From Endozoicomonas sp965199185 (GTDB lineage: Bacteria; Pseudomonadota; Gammaproteobacteria; Pseudomonadales; Endozoicomonadaceae): 64,000 nucleotides of DNA. Both the position numbers and the translations under genes were made by a program. The stretch is from the NCBI GenBank assembly GCA_965199185.1, contig CBDAQW010000028.1, positions 1 through 64,000 of the forward strand, in the 5' to 3' direction. Below, piece after piece: positions 37,158-45,635 of this stretch (its first letter is position 1; the number at the start of each line of letters is the position of its first letter). The notes beneath the pieces are model-generated. The model saw only the letters and a program-made list of their open reading frames with translations. It did not search any database and was not told where the DNA came from.

Positions 37158-38954
37158 TTAGGCTCGCAAATTGCGCGAAATTGTTGTTTTGGTATCGTGG
37201 TTATCCCGAATGATATTGGTTAGTGACGTATAGCCTGACTGAAGGTCTTCAATCGCTCTTTCCAGTGCCTCTGCCAGATCATCTATCGCCTGTTGATTCC
37301 TTTGAATATATGCCTGAATTTGACGAGCTTCGGCTCTTAGTATGTCAGCATCGTAATTTTGATTCGCATTAACAATGGTCGTTGCACCATCAGCAACCAG
37401 GGTTGCGCCGTTAACCAGTTGAGTAACCTGAGAAATTTTGGTCAGAATAGCTGTGGTTTTCGCTGATAGATTCAGTCCTGTTGAAGTAGCATTGGCCGCT
37501 GTTGCTGAAACCGTCGCACCAGCGGAACTGGCGTTTGAAGCCGTACTACCAGCAGCCGAACCTGCACCTGCTGCACCACCTGCCGCTGCAGCTCCTAGAG
37601 AGAGCGCAATTATAAGAGCACTCCAGAACACCATAGCGCCAATTTTGGCATCCTCACTATTCCCAAACATATCCATCATCCAAGTGCTGCCAGCTTCGTT
37701 GGAAACCTGCATGGTGATGGTTATCGCCAAAGCCGCAACCATAAGTCCTGTAGCTGCACCACCTGTAACAACAGCTGCCACAGCAGTAATAATCGCCATA
37801 AAAATAACCGCTAACCAGCCAAATATTTTCATTGCTAAACTGGTTTCCTGAGCCTCTTTCTGTTTCTCAATGGATTCTCGAATCTTTTCTATTTTCTCAT
37901 TGGTTTGATGTTCGCTTTCATCTTTTTTAACCCTTATTTGCTCCTGATTAAACTCGATTCGGTTGTGCTGTAACTCACTTTGAATTTGAGTCAGCAGGGT
38001 GATCGCAGTATCTGTATCAAGAACCGGGTCTTTACTTAATGCCTTGTCTACAAATGTCTTGATAGAGGCATCCACTCTTGTTTTAACTTCAGGCGGTATG
38101 TCAGTAATTGCCTGATAATGGATGACAATATCTTCAAATTTATTAAAAGCCGTGTTCAATTTATTGCCACCCGCAAATGACTCAGCCAAGCGTACATTGG
38201 ATGACAATGCGGTATAAAAGTGATTGGGGTCTGAATTAGCGCCAACAGCTTTTCCCAGGGGGGTTAACTCGCCCTTGAGGAACGCATTAATCTGAGGATC
38301 TCTAGAGGGGGCTGTATTACTTGTGGCTTGATTAGCACTGGCTGTAGATTCTGCATTTGCATTGGCACTAACATTAGCATCTGCAGGAGCTTTCTGACTC
38401 CTCTCAGCTGAAGGTGTTCGCGCTGTATCACTCTCAGGCGTATTTCTTGCTGAGTTTGTTTCACCTGAAGAATCGGAACTTTTCCGAAGACTATCTTTAC
38501 TTTCTAAACTCAGATCATCAGGATTAATCGCTGCACCATTTCTGATCGCCTGATCTTTGGTTCCTGTCTCCACAACCTCAGATTTAGCCGGTTTAGCCTG
38601 CGCATCAGCACCTTCTGGCAGCTGGCTTTCTTCATTGGCATTAGCAGCCTCAGCTCTTCTGGCAAATTCATCGACACTATCTGACACCGAAAACCCTTCA
38701 CCCGAAGAAATCAACTTATGCAGCAATTCCTGGCCTTTTTCTATGTCTGCTTCCGGATCAGGGAGTTCAAGTGGCACTCTGGCAAATGAACGCTCTGAAG
38801 AATCTTCCTGTTGACGGCGGGAATAACTGTTTTGATCGTTATACCCCCTGTTGATCTCTTCGATAAAAGTGCTGCTTGTAGCACTTGATGCTCTCTGTGC
38901 TGCGTGACTGCTACCCAAGTGTTCCGTTCTTGATGGCCCCTGTCCAATTGACAT
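37158..38954 (-). CDS. sctE: T3SS major translocator SctE (YopB/IpaB type)
   Basis: A 598-residue protein. The N-terminal 215 residues are disordered and rich in Ser, Ala, Asn and Glu. A coiled coil lies near 325-370 (KKDESEHQTNEKIEKIRESI). Two hydrophobic segments follow: residues 375-416 (IFGWLAVIFMAIITAVAAVV) and 437-470 (Ala/Gly-rich), flanking the conserved loop. The C-terminal helices (ARQIQAYIQRNQQAIDDLAE) fit the YopB/IpaB pore former. It lies between the SycD-like chaperone and sctB. The long low-complexity N-terminus (ADANVSANANAESTASANQA) is unusual and looks like replication-slippage expansion. Confidence 0.9.
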   Translation of the reverse strand: MSIGQGPSRTEHLGSSHAAQRASSATSSTFIEEINRGYNDQNSYSRRQQEDSSERSFARVPLELPDPEADIEKGQELLHKLISSGEGFSVSDSVDEFARRAEAANANEESQLPEGADAQAKPAKSEVVETGTKDQAIRNGAAINPDDLSLESKDSLRKSSDSSGETNSARNTPESDTARTPSAERSQKAPADANVSANANAESTASANQATSNTAPSRDPQINAFLKGELTPLGKAVGANSDPNHFYTALSSNVRLAESFAGGNKLNTAFNKFEDIVIHYQAITDIPPEVKTRVDASIKTFVDKALSKDPVLDTDTAITLLTQIQSELQHNRIEFNQEQIRVKKDESEHQTNEKIEKIRESIEKQKEAQETSLAMKIFGWLAVIFMAIITAVAAVVTGGAATGLMVAALAITITMQVSNEAGSTWMMDMFGNSEDAKIGAMVFWSALIIALSLGAAAAGGAAGAGSAAGSTASNASSAGATVSATAANATSTGLNLSAKTTAILTKISQVTQLVNGATLVADGATTIVNANQNYDADILRAEARQIQAYIQRNQQAIDDLAEALERAIEDLQSGYTSLTNIIRDNHDTKTTISRNLRA

Positions 38955-38966
38955 ACTCCTACTCCT

Positions 38967-39458
38967 TTAGTCCAGATTCTCTAACATATTTTCAGCGCGT
39001 GCTTTGTCATCTGAATACTCTCCTTTTCCTTCGCACTCTTTAATCGTCTTTTCATAAGCCGCTTTGGCGTTATCCTTGTTGCCCATAGCCAAATGGCAAT
39101 CACCCATATAAAGGATTGGGCGTGGGTCGTCTGAATCAAGAAGTGAAGCAAAAGAGAATATTTCAATGGCTTGCTCGTATTTTTTCATCATTTGCTGACA
39201 AGCACCCAGACCCATGAAGTATTTGCGATTCAAGTGGTCGTAGAAACACAGGAATTGAAAGATCTTCTGTGCTTCATCATACTTACCGCTCTGGTAAAGG
39301 TTGTAAGCCACAGAATAGATCGCTTCCATGGAGTCATCGCTCATGTCCTTAAGTTCTCTGAGGGTTCCACCCTTGCCAAAAAACTCAAGCATCATCATAT
39401 CCATATTCTGGTCATCAGCCTGATTCAGGTCTTCGTTGTTCACCGGCAATTCCTCCAT
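38967..39458 (-). CDS. sycD: T3SS class II translocator chaperone, LcrH/SycD type
   Basis: A 163-residue acidic protein with three tetratricopeptide repeats: MEAIYSVAYNLYQSGKYDEA, YFMGLGACQQMMKKYEQAIE and PILYMGDCHLAMGNKDNAKA. These match LcrH/SycD/IpgC almost residue for residue in pattern. It binds the two translocators SctE and SctB in the cytoplasm and keeps them apart before export. It is immediately upstream of sctE (12 bases), the normal arrangement. Confidence 0.93.
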   Translation of the reverse strand: MEELPVNNEDLNQADDQNMDMMMLEFFGKGGTLRELKDMSDDSMEAIYSVAYNLYQSGKYDEAQKIFQFLCFYDHLNRKYFMGLGACQQMMKKYEQAIEIFSFASLLDSDDPRPILYMGDCHLAMGNKDNAKAAYEKTIKECEGKGEYSDDKARAENMLENLD

Positions 39459-39630
39459 GAGTTAACGCAAGTAGTGCACTATCAATATAGGGGGTTGATA
39501 ATGTGGCAGGATTAAATGTCAGACGTTAAATTTGCCTGTATTTATTGAAGCTTAGTAGCTTATAGGAAAGGCCGCATAACCAATTAAATAGACCAGAGCA
39601 ACCAATTTTAAATAATTGTAATTTAAGAGT

Positions 39631-40467
39631 TTATCGTAGATTCTGGATAACTGTGTTCAGCGACTGATAGTATTTGCTCACGAAGTTGGACAGCATTTCA
39701 AAGGACTGGTTGTACTTATTTATGGTCTGCTGCAGCTTGGTGGTTTCTAGCTGGGATGAGCTGGTCAAAGCTTCCATCCTTGATCTCAGCCCGTCAATAT
39801 TTCGCTCCCAATCCGATGTCGAATGAAGATCATCACCGGGTACATAATAGGCACCAATAGCGTCAAAAAATTCCTTCATATCCTGCGGCATCGTACTCAC
39901 TCCTGTGCCCGCCTGCCCCTTCAACTCCCTTGCTCTGGCTAACATGCCATTGGCTCTTTCAAGCTGTTCATTTTTTTCTTCTATAGAGCCGATTTGATCT
40001 CTTAATTGGGTATCGAGCACTTCTGCTCTGGCCGACAGTACCGAAAAAACCACAGCATCCAGGCTCGGACCAGAAGAGCCTAAGGGCTCCGTCGAAAGGT
40101 AGGTATTTATCTCTCCTGCACCCGGTCCTACATAATTATCCCCTTGCCAGTTTGCGGGATTACTGACTTCCTGAACCATTGCAACAGGTGCCTGTATATA
40201 CACCAGTCTTTGTGCATCCTCGTCCATGTCAGCTGTATATTGCAGAGCGTTCAGAGCCGTTTTATTGACAGAATAAAAATGCGTAGGGGTTAATGAGTTC
40301 CCCTGATCATCGGGGTCCGCCAGAGAAAGGAGAGCTTCAATCTGAGCATCGGAAAAACCGGCTGCACGAAGTGAAGTCAGACGAGATTCATTCAAGGGAA
40401 TCGAATTAGCATTGGACTCAGAATTGTAATCAGCACTGCCAGAGCTTGCCGCATTTATGTCAGTCAT
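39631..40467 (-). CDS. Putative T3SS filament/tip protein, EspA-like, paralogue 2
   Basis: I start at MTDINAASSG (40467), with GGAG 8 bases upstream and the same beginning as its paralogue. It has 278 residues: disordered 25-residue start, one copy of the AGFSDAQIEALLSLADPDDQ unit, a conserved middle (LTPTHFYSVN, VYIQAPVAMVQEVSNPANWQ), a coiled coil near 150-185, and a C-terminal helix (LQQTINKYNQSFEMLSNFVS) like the end of EspA/SseB-type secreted filament proteins. It is about 60 percent identical by eye to the gene upstream. Position before the translocator chaperone suggests a hydrophilic translocator or tip; LcrV-type features are not evident. Confidence 0.5.
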   Translation of the reverse strand: MTDINAASSGSADYNSESNANSIPLNESRLTSLRAAGFSDAQIEALLSLADPDDQGNSLTPTHFYSVNKTALNALQYTADMDEDAQRLVYIQAPVAMVQEVSNPANWQGDNYVGPGAGEINTYLSTEPLGSSGPSLDAVVFSVLSARAEVLDTQLRDQIGSIEEKNEQLERANGMLARARELKGQAGTGVSTMPQDMKEFFDAIGAYYVPGDDLHSTSDWERNIDGLRSRMEALTSSSQLETTKLQQTINKYNQSFEMLSNFVSKYYQSLNTVIQNLR

Positions 40468-40600
40468 CAATGGTCTCCATACCATCCAGTTACCAGAGCT
40501 GACTGCAAATAAACCACACTGGCTTTTATAATGTTAGGCTATTCATTCAATAAGTGATTTTGAAATCACTGAATACGTATTTCTTTTTTGATTTATTGTA

Positions 40601-41467
40601 TTAACGCAGGTTCTGAATGGTCGTACTGAGCGACTGATAGTATTTGTTAACGAAGCTGGATAACATCTCAAACGACTGATTGTACTTGTTGATAGTCTGC
40701 TGCAATTTGGTTGAATCCAATTGAGATTCGCTGGTTTTGGCCTCTATAACCCCTTGCAAGCCAGCGATATTAACATCCCAGTCGTCTTTAGTATGGTTTC
40801 CGGCTCCCTGAGATCTTGCGCCTACACGAGTCCAATATTCGACAAAAGGAGCATCAAATGGCGATCGCCCAGGATTATCATCAGTATCACCAGCCGCTGC
40901 ATTCGCTCTTCGCCCCCTGGCATTAGCCAACCAGTCATTTGCCTCTTCAAGGTCTTTGTTTTGCTGCTGGATCGCCGTAATTTGATCTCTTAGTTGCTCT
41001 TCAATCACTTCTGCTCGCGTTTGAAGTACAGAGAAAACCAGCGCATCCAAGCTAGGTTTGGAATAATCTTTAGGAGGTCTGCGAAGAAAAGTATTCAGTG
41101 ATTCAGCGCCCGGTCCAATATAGTCATCGTTTTCCCAGTTTGCTGGATTACTTACTTCCTGAACCATAGCTATCGGAGCCTGTAAATAGACTAGGTTTTT
41201 GGTATTTTCATTCAGTTTGCCTCTGTATTGCAGAGCGTTCAGAGTGGCTCTGTTAACAGAGTAAAAATGCGTTGGAGTAAGAGAGTTACCTTGATCATCA
41301 GGATCCGCCAGAGCCATAATGGCTTCAATTTGGGCATCAGAAAAACCAGCAGAACGAAGTGCTGCACGACGAGATTGATCTTTTGTCGGTGCAGCAGTGC
41401 TAGCCTCAGAGGTAGTATTTCCGGCGCCACCAGTACCACCTGATTCCGTAGGTATTGAGTCTGTCAT
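40601..41467 (-). CDS. Putative T3SS filament/tip protein, EspA-like, paralogue 1
   Basis: A 288-residue paralogue of the next gene. It shares the SAGFSDAQIEAIMALADPDD unit, the LTPTHFYSVNRATLNALQYR block, YLQAPIAMVQEVSNPANW, a coiled coil (LRDQITAIQQQNKDLEEAND) and an almost identical C-terminal helix (KLQQTINKYNQSFEMLSSFV). The two differ mainly in the disordered N-terminus and in the segment after the coiled coil (about residues 190-230), where paralogue 1 carries an Arg/Asp/Pro-rich insert. No signal peptide. The EspA/SseB resemblance is in the C-terminal coiled coil only, so the assignment is tentative. Confidence 0.5.
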   Translation of the reverse strand: MTDSIPTESGGTGGAGNTTSEASTAAPTKDQSRRAALRSAGFSDAQIEAIMALADPDDQGNSLTPTHFYSVNRATLNALQYRGKLNENTKNLVYLQAPIAMVQEVSNPANWENDDYIGPGAESLNTFLRRPPKDYSKPSLDALVFSVLQTRAEVIEEQLRDQITAIQQQNKDLEEANDWLANARGRRANAAAGDTDDNPGRSPFDAPFVEYWTRVGARSQGAGNHTKDDWDVNIAGLQGVIEAKTSESQLDSTKLQQTINKYNQSFEMLSSFVNKYYQSLSTTIQNLR

Positions 41468-41538
41468 GCCTGAGCTCCCTGCCAGTGATTCGCCAAAACT
41501 GACAACCGATGAATACTACTTTTTCTATTTGGTTGTTT

Positions 41539-43521
41539 TTAAGACTGATTAAACCAATTATTTTTCAACGCAATGCTACTAATCTGCTGCTCCAATACGT
41601 TCCGTCTACCAACCACTTCAGACAACGCTGTTTTGAAATCGGGACCTGAAAAGCTATCGGCTTGAGCGCATCCTTTTATGACATCAATAGCGTCCGAAAT
41701 AACATTATTCCATGCCTGAAGAAATTCAGCCGGCTCTGCTTTAGATGCCTCCATCATGTTGCGATAGCTGTCACACATCTTATCTTGAAAAATCATAAAG
41801 CTACTCTGCCCCGGAACGCCAGACAACTCACTCAACGCAACCCCCATTTTCTCAGCTAACTCTTGCTGAGTAATTTTAGGTGGTATGGCTGCCTCTCTGG
41901 CGGTCAACGCGCGGGCTGATGGCGAATCAGGTTTTACATCACTGATCTCTGGAGGAGGCATCTTCTCAAAGCTGGTTTTAATAATATCTGCCAGCGCATC
42001 CAGCAATGCAGAAACAGGCCCCTTGATATCAGCCGGAATGTCCAAATCTTTTCGCATATCCTGCAGGCGATTATGCAGTTGACCCAGCTGCGTTGAGTTT
42101 GCACCGGAGTCATCAATCAAGGTTTGAAACACATTTTGGACAGCATCTGCATGTTTTCCCCAGTCTCCTGACCGGACAAGATCGTTCATATTCTTAAGTG
42201 ATTCGAGACTTGCCGCCATCTTGCTGGACAACTCAGGCGTCATTTTCATACCACTGGCTGCACAATGATGAGCAGCCATATCAGAGAAAAGTTCACTTAA
42301 TTGCTTTTCTGTTTTTTGTTTGTCAGCCGCAGCTAAAGCAGCCCAGGCTTTGGATATGGACTGAGGTTCGAGTTTTCTTAACGCTTCATTAGTATCATCA
42401 TCGGATCCCGGCGTTAATGGCTGATTGTCAACATCTACCTTTCTGAGGTTAGGGTTGAGCTTCTTTCTGGAGTCAGTGTGATGGTATTGCAGGGGATCAG
42501 GCGTTGTATCTATCTTATGAAATTTTCCGGCTCTTACATTGGAAGGAGAAGCGCTGGCCTTGGCTGAATCTGTATTCGCCGCCTTTTCAGATTTAGATTT
42601 ATCTTCTTCTTTGCTTTTTTCCGGCTTGTTGATATCAGGAGTAAACTGGGGGGTTGGAGAATGAGCTGGCACAGACTCTTCGTCATACATCGCATTAGCA
42701 AAACCCACCATAAATATGGTGAATCCAATCGCAACACCGACCGGGGCAGCAGGAGTGAAGCAAAGCGCAAAGCATAATGCACCACCAAAAGCCATGGCGG
42801 CAATATTCTTGTTTTTCCCAACCATATGGAACAAACCCTTGAAAACATCTTTAAAACTGGCTTTTTCCTCCTCTTGCTCCGGTGTCAGAGGCGGTGCTGG
42901 CTTAACATCTTCAATGTTTACAGGGTTTTTCTTGGGTGCGGCAAAAAGCTCTTCTGCTGCCTGAGCATTATTCTTAGCGGGCGTATTAGCAGATTGTGAT
43001 GGGTGAGACAGGTGATTCTGACTATTATCGGACAATGGCGATTCAACTTCTTTTAAAAAGCCCTGATCCGGAGACGTAGCATCCGGGCGATTATCATTAG
43101 AGTCAAGCGGTAAAATCAATTCTTCAGCAGCCTTATCTACACCAGAATCAGCGTCATGGCGTTGATGAACAATAGGTTGAGTTCCTGTCTCTTCACTATC
43201 CATTTCATCAAGAATATCTACGGCTTCCTGCCCCTGCGCTGCTTCAGTTGAGTCTAATGTCAGTTCTCTAGAGAAAGGCTTAAAACTTGCTGAAGGCAAA
43301 AATGACTTAGGTTCTGTAGAGCTGGCACTTCTGCTTCTTAATTTAACCTTTGGCAGCGTTGAAGGGGTATCTTCGCTATCAGACTGTAACGAAGGCAGTT
43401 TGGGTCCATCAACAGAAGTAACCTTCCGGCCGTCTTGCTGCTTTCCTGATGCCGAAGGCGTAGGCGAGCTATTGGTGTATGCAGTTGAACTGTTATCACC
43501 ACCAATCCTGTTGAAAGACAT
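41539..43521 (-). CDS. Novel 660-residue T3SS-locus protein with membrane hairpin
   Basis: First gene of the T3SS unit; AGGGA lies 7 bases before the ATG. Residues 1-215 are disordered (Ser, Pro, Asp, Gln rich; MSFNRIGGDNSSTAYTNSS), as in the translocators. Residues 239-278 form two tightly spaced hydrophobic helices (AAMAFGGALCFALCFTPAAP, then VGVAIGFTIFMVGFANAMYD). A Lys/Ser/Glu-rich linker follows, and the C-terminal 280 residues are amphipathic helices (AADKQKTEKQLSELF, WGKHADAVQNVFQTLI). The plan is translocator- or inclusion-protein-like, but no family is recognised. It may be an effector that inserts in host membranes or an extra pore component; its chaperone is not evident. Confidence 0.6.
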   Translation of the reverse strand: MSFNRIGGDNSSTAYTNSSPTPSASGKQQDGRKVTSVDGPKLPSLQSDSEDTPSTLPKVKLRSRSASSTEPKSFLPSASFKPFSRELTLDSTEAAQGQEAVDILDEMDSEETGTQPIVHQRHDADSGVDKAAEELILPLDSNDNRPDATSPDQGFLKEVESPLSDNSQNHLSHPSQSANTPAKNNAQAAEELFAAPKKNPVNIEDVKPAPPLTPEQEEEKASFKDVFKGLFHMVGKNKNIAAMAFGGALCFALCFTPAAPVGVAIGFTIFMVGFANAMYDEESVPAHSPTPQFTPDINKPEKSKEEDKSKSEKAANTDSAKASASPSNVRAGKFHKIDTTPDPLQYHHTDSRKKLNPNLRKVDVDNQPLTPGSDDDTNEALRKLEPQSISKAWAALAAADKQKTEKQLSELFSDMAAHHCAASGMKMTPELSSKMAASLESLKNMNDLVRSGDWGKHADAVQNVFQTLIDDSGANSTQLGQLHNRLQDMRKDLDIPADIKGPVSALLDALADIIKTSFEKMPPPEISDVKPDSPSARALTAREAAIPPKITQQELAEKMGVALSELSGVPGQSSFMIFQDKMCDSYRNMMEASKAEPAEFLQAWNNVISDAIDVIKGCAQADSFSGPDFKTALSEVVGRRNVLEQQISSIALKNNWFNQS

Positions 43522-43694
43522 AGAAATCCCTATCTAAAGTCATCAGTTATATAGATAGAAAGTCTAGATTAAGCATGGTTATTAAGAAATATGCCAAATT
43601 ATTATAAAAAATAATTTTTAATAAAAATGCGATTTCATAAGAACCAACTATTCTGAATAAGAAAATTTTAAAATCCCTTAAGGGGCAAAGGCTT

Positions 43695-44318
43695 GTGCTA
43701 GAAACACTCTATATTCTCGCGATCACAGTTGAGGCAATGGCGGGTGCCATTGCTGCCGGCCGAAAACAAATGGACCCTTTCGGCATTCTGATTATTGCCT
43801 GCGCTACCGCCTTTGGTGGGGGAACAATCAGAGATCTTATCCTGAATAATCATCCATTAGTCTGGGTGGGCAAACCCGAGTTTCTTATCATTACCTGCTG
43901 CGCTGCACTGTTTGTCATTCTTATTCGCCCCTGGATCAAGTTCCTCACTGAAGCATTTCTGGTTCTTGATGCCATCGGTCTCATCACCTTCAGTATTATC
44001 GGTGCCCAAAAAACGCTGGCTCTTGGTCATGGCTATTTCATTGCAGCGATAATGGCGGTATTTACCGGTGCTTTTGGCGGGGTTATCCGGGACATTCTGT
44101 GCAGTCAGATACCTCTGGTGTTCCGTAAGGAGCTGTACGGTAGTATCGCCTTTCTATCCGCCTGGCTATTCTTTGGTCTGAATCTCACCACTCTATCTCA
44201 AGAAACAGCTATTCTAATTACCCTGTTTTCAGGCTTTGGTCTGCGCATTATGGCGATATATATGAGGCTTGAACTACCCAAATTCCATTTTGATAATCAG
44301 GATGAGCGACGTGATTAA
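43695..44318 (+). CDS. Trimeric intracellular cation channel family protein (YadS/UPF0126)
   Basis: A 207-residue inner-membrane protein starting at GTG (43695) with AGGGG upstream. Two repeats of three helices each contain the glycine-rich signature: FGGGTIRDLILNNHPLVWVG in the first and FGGVIRDILCSQIPLVFRKE in the second, the hallmark of the UPF0126/TRIC family, which form trimeric cation channels. It is divergent from the T3SS unit, and its product is not obviously related to it. A bidirectional terminator follows. Confidence 0.88.
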   Translation: MLETLYILAITVEAMAGAIAAGRKQMDPFGILIIACATAFGGGTIRDLILNNHPLVWVGKPEFLIITCCAALFVILIRPWIKFLTEAFLVLDAIGLITFSIIGAQKTLALGHGYFIAAIMAVFTGAFGGVIRDILCSQIPLVFRKELYGSIAFLSAWLFFGLNLTTLSQETAILITLFSGFGLRIMAIYMRLELPKFHFDNQDERRD

Positions 44319-44328
44319 CGTCATTTCA

Positions 44329-44366
44329 GGGTATTATTCTCTGGCTCAGATTACAGAATAATACCC
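44329..44366. terminator. Bidirectional terminator-like hairpin
   Basis: GGGTATTATTCT and AGAATAATACCC form a perfect 12-bp stem with a 14-base loop between the convergent TRIC-family and CBS-domain genes. There is no strong U-tract on the plus strand. Confidence 0.6.
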
Positions 44367-44382
44367 CCTGCTAACAAACCCC

Positions 44383-44817
44383 TCAGCCGTGATGACTGGT
44401 ATGCAACTGATTAGCTGCAGGTCGTTCAAAAAACTCCAGTACGGCCGCCATAAGGTCTTTTGGACTCAGCATTCCCACAACAGCCCCGCTGTTCATGACC
44501 GGAATTCTATCCGCCTTCTGAGACATAAACTGCTGATAAACACTGATAATATCATCACCCGGTGAGACTGTTTTTACCTTTGTATTCATACAATCTCTCA
44601 CCTGCCTTCCTCCTTGAGAGAAATAGCTTTCTACCAATGTTCCCTGAAGGCAATCGGATTCCGATAAAATACCAAGCACCTGCCCTGAGTTATCGACAAC
44701 CGGAACCACGGTTATATCGTGCTGTAGTAAAACCCGGATAGCTTCAATCACTGAAATATCCGGAGAAATCGTGATCACTTGAGCGGTCATGCAGTCTTTG
44801 ACTTTAATCGACCTCAT
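44383..44817 (-). CDS. CBS-domain pair protein
   Basis: I start at the Met at 44817 (MRSIKVKDCMTAQVI), preceded by GAGGAGG; an in-frame Met at 44847 has no such site. The product has 144 residues made of two CBS motifs: VKDCMTAQVITISPDISVIE with a VVDNSGQVLGILSESD end, and VRDCMNTKVKTVSPGDDIIS with PVMNSGAVVGMLSPKDLM. Stand-alone CBS pairs bind adenine nucleotides and act as sensors. The partner is unknown. Confidence 0.88.
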   Translation of the reverse strand: MRSIKVKDCMTAQVITISPDISVIEAIRVLLQHDITVVPVVDNSGQVLGILSESDCLQGTLVESYFSQGGRQVRDCMNTKVKTVSPGDDIISVYQQFMSQKADRIPVMNSGAVVGMLSPKDLMAAVLEFFERPAANQLHTSHHG

Positions 44818-44995
44818 ACAAACCTCCTCTGAGGCAGCAACCAACAATGGAAATATGACTATTTCAGTTTAGTGCCAGATCGGAAAAACACTCTTATCAA
44901 TCTACTGTTCCGAACGAAGAGTAATGGAAAACACTTATAAACCCTATATATAATACGCCCCACTTTCTAATGTAATTGATCCGGAGCAGTCACTT

Positions 44996-45523
44996 ATGAG
45001 CTACGCATCCATCCCTGCAGGTAAAAGCCTGCCTGATGATATTTTTGTTGTTATTGAAATTCCGGCTAATGCCTCGCCCATCAAGTATGAAATTGATAAA
45101 GACTTTGATGCTCTGATGGTTGACCGCTTTATGGCGACTCCCATGTTCTACCCTGCCAACTACGGCTACATCCCTCAAACTCTGGCAGATGATGGTGACC
45201 CGTTAGATGTACTGGTGGTAACGCCCTATCCAGTGGTGCCCGGCTCTGTCATTCGTTGCAGGCCAGTAGGTATGCTGAACATGTCCGATGAAAGTGGTCG
45301 CGATGAAAAACTCATTGCAGTCCCTCACGACAAACTAAGCACTCTTTATAAAGAGGTAAAAGAGTACACTGACCTGCCGCCACTGCTGATTCAGCAAATC
45401 GAACATTTCTTTGAAAATTATAAAGACCTGGAACCCGGCAAATGGGTAAAAATAGACAGCTGGGAAAACGCAGCCTCTGCCCTGAAAACGATTGAAAAAT
45501 CCGTCGCCAACTATAAAGAATAA
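44996..45523 (+). CDS. ppa: Inorganic pyrophosphatase
   Basis: A 175-residue type I soluble pyrophosphatase, the normal hexameric bacterial length. The metal-binding signature DGDPLDVLVV is complete. IEIPANASPIKYEIDKD opens the fold, MFYPANYGYIPQT carries active-site Tyr residues, and KWVKIDSWENA is near the end. It hydrolyses pyrophosphate from biosynthetic reactions in the cytoplasm, making them irreversible. Monocistronic, with its own terminator. Confidence 0.96.
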   Translation: MSYASIPAGKSLPDDIFVVIEIPANASPIKYEIDKDFDALMVDRFMATPMFYPANYGYIPQTLADDGDPLDVLVVTPYPVVPGSVIRCRPVGMLNMSDESGRDEKLIAVPHDKLSTLYKEVKEYTDLPPLLIQQIEHFFENYKDLEPGKWVKIDSWENAASALKTIEKSVANYKE

Positions 45524-45525
45524 GT

Positions 45526-45560
45526 AAAAAAAGGGGAAATCCTCTGATTCCCCCTTTTTA
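45526..45560 (+). terminator. Rho-independent terminator of ppa
   Basis: An A-run plus AAGGGGAAAT pairs with ATTCCCCCTTTTT just after the ppa stop, with a short CCTCTG loop and a U-tract. Confidence 0.75.
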
Positions 45561-45635
45561 TTCCCCTTATTCCCTTGCATATCCCTGTTTAATCTTCACA
45601 ATTAAAACCGTCCGGATTTTACTTAAGCAGATCGC

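Noticed and set aside
39631..41467. Calling the tandem proteins LcrV/IpaD-type needle tips.
   Set aside because: The characteristic LcrV/IpaD domain pattern is not visible; only the C-terminal coiled coil resembles EspA/SseB, so the call is kept tentative.
43590..43640. Very AT-rich stretch between the T3SS unit and the TRIC-family gene as a replication origin or phage end.
   Set aside because: No DnaA boxes, integrase or repeats are seen; an AT-rich divergent promoter region is the simpler explanation.
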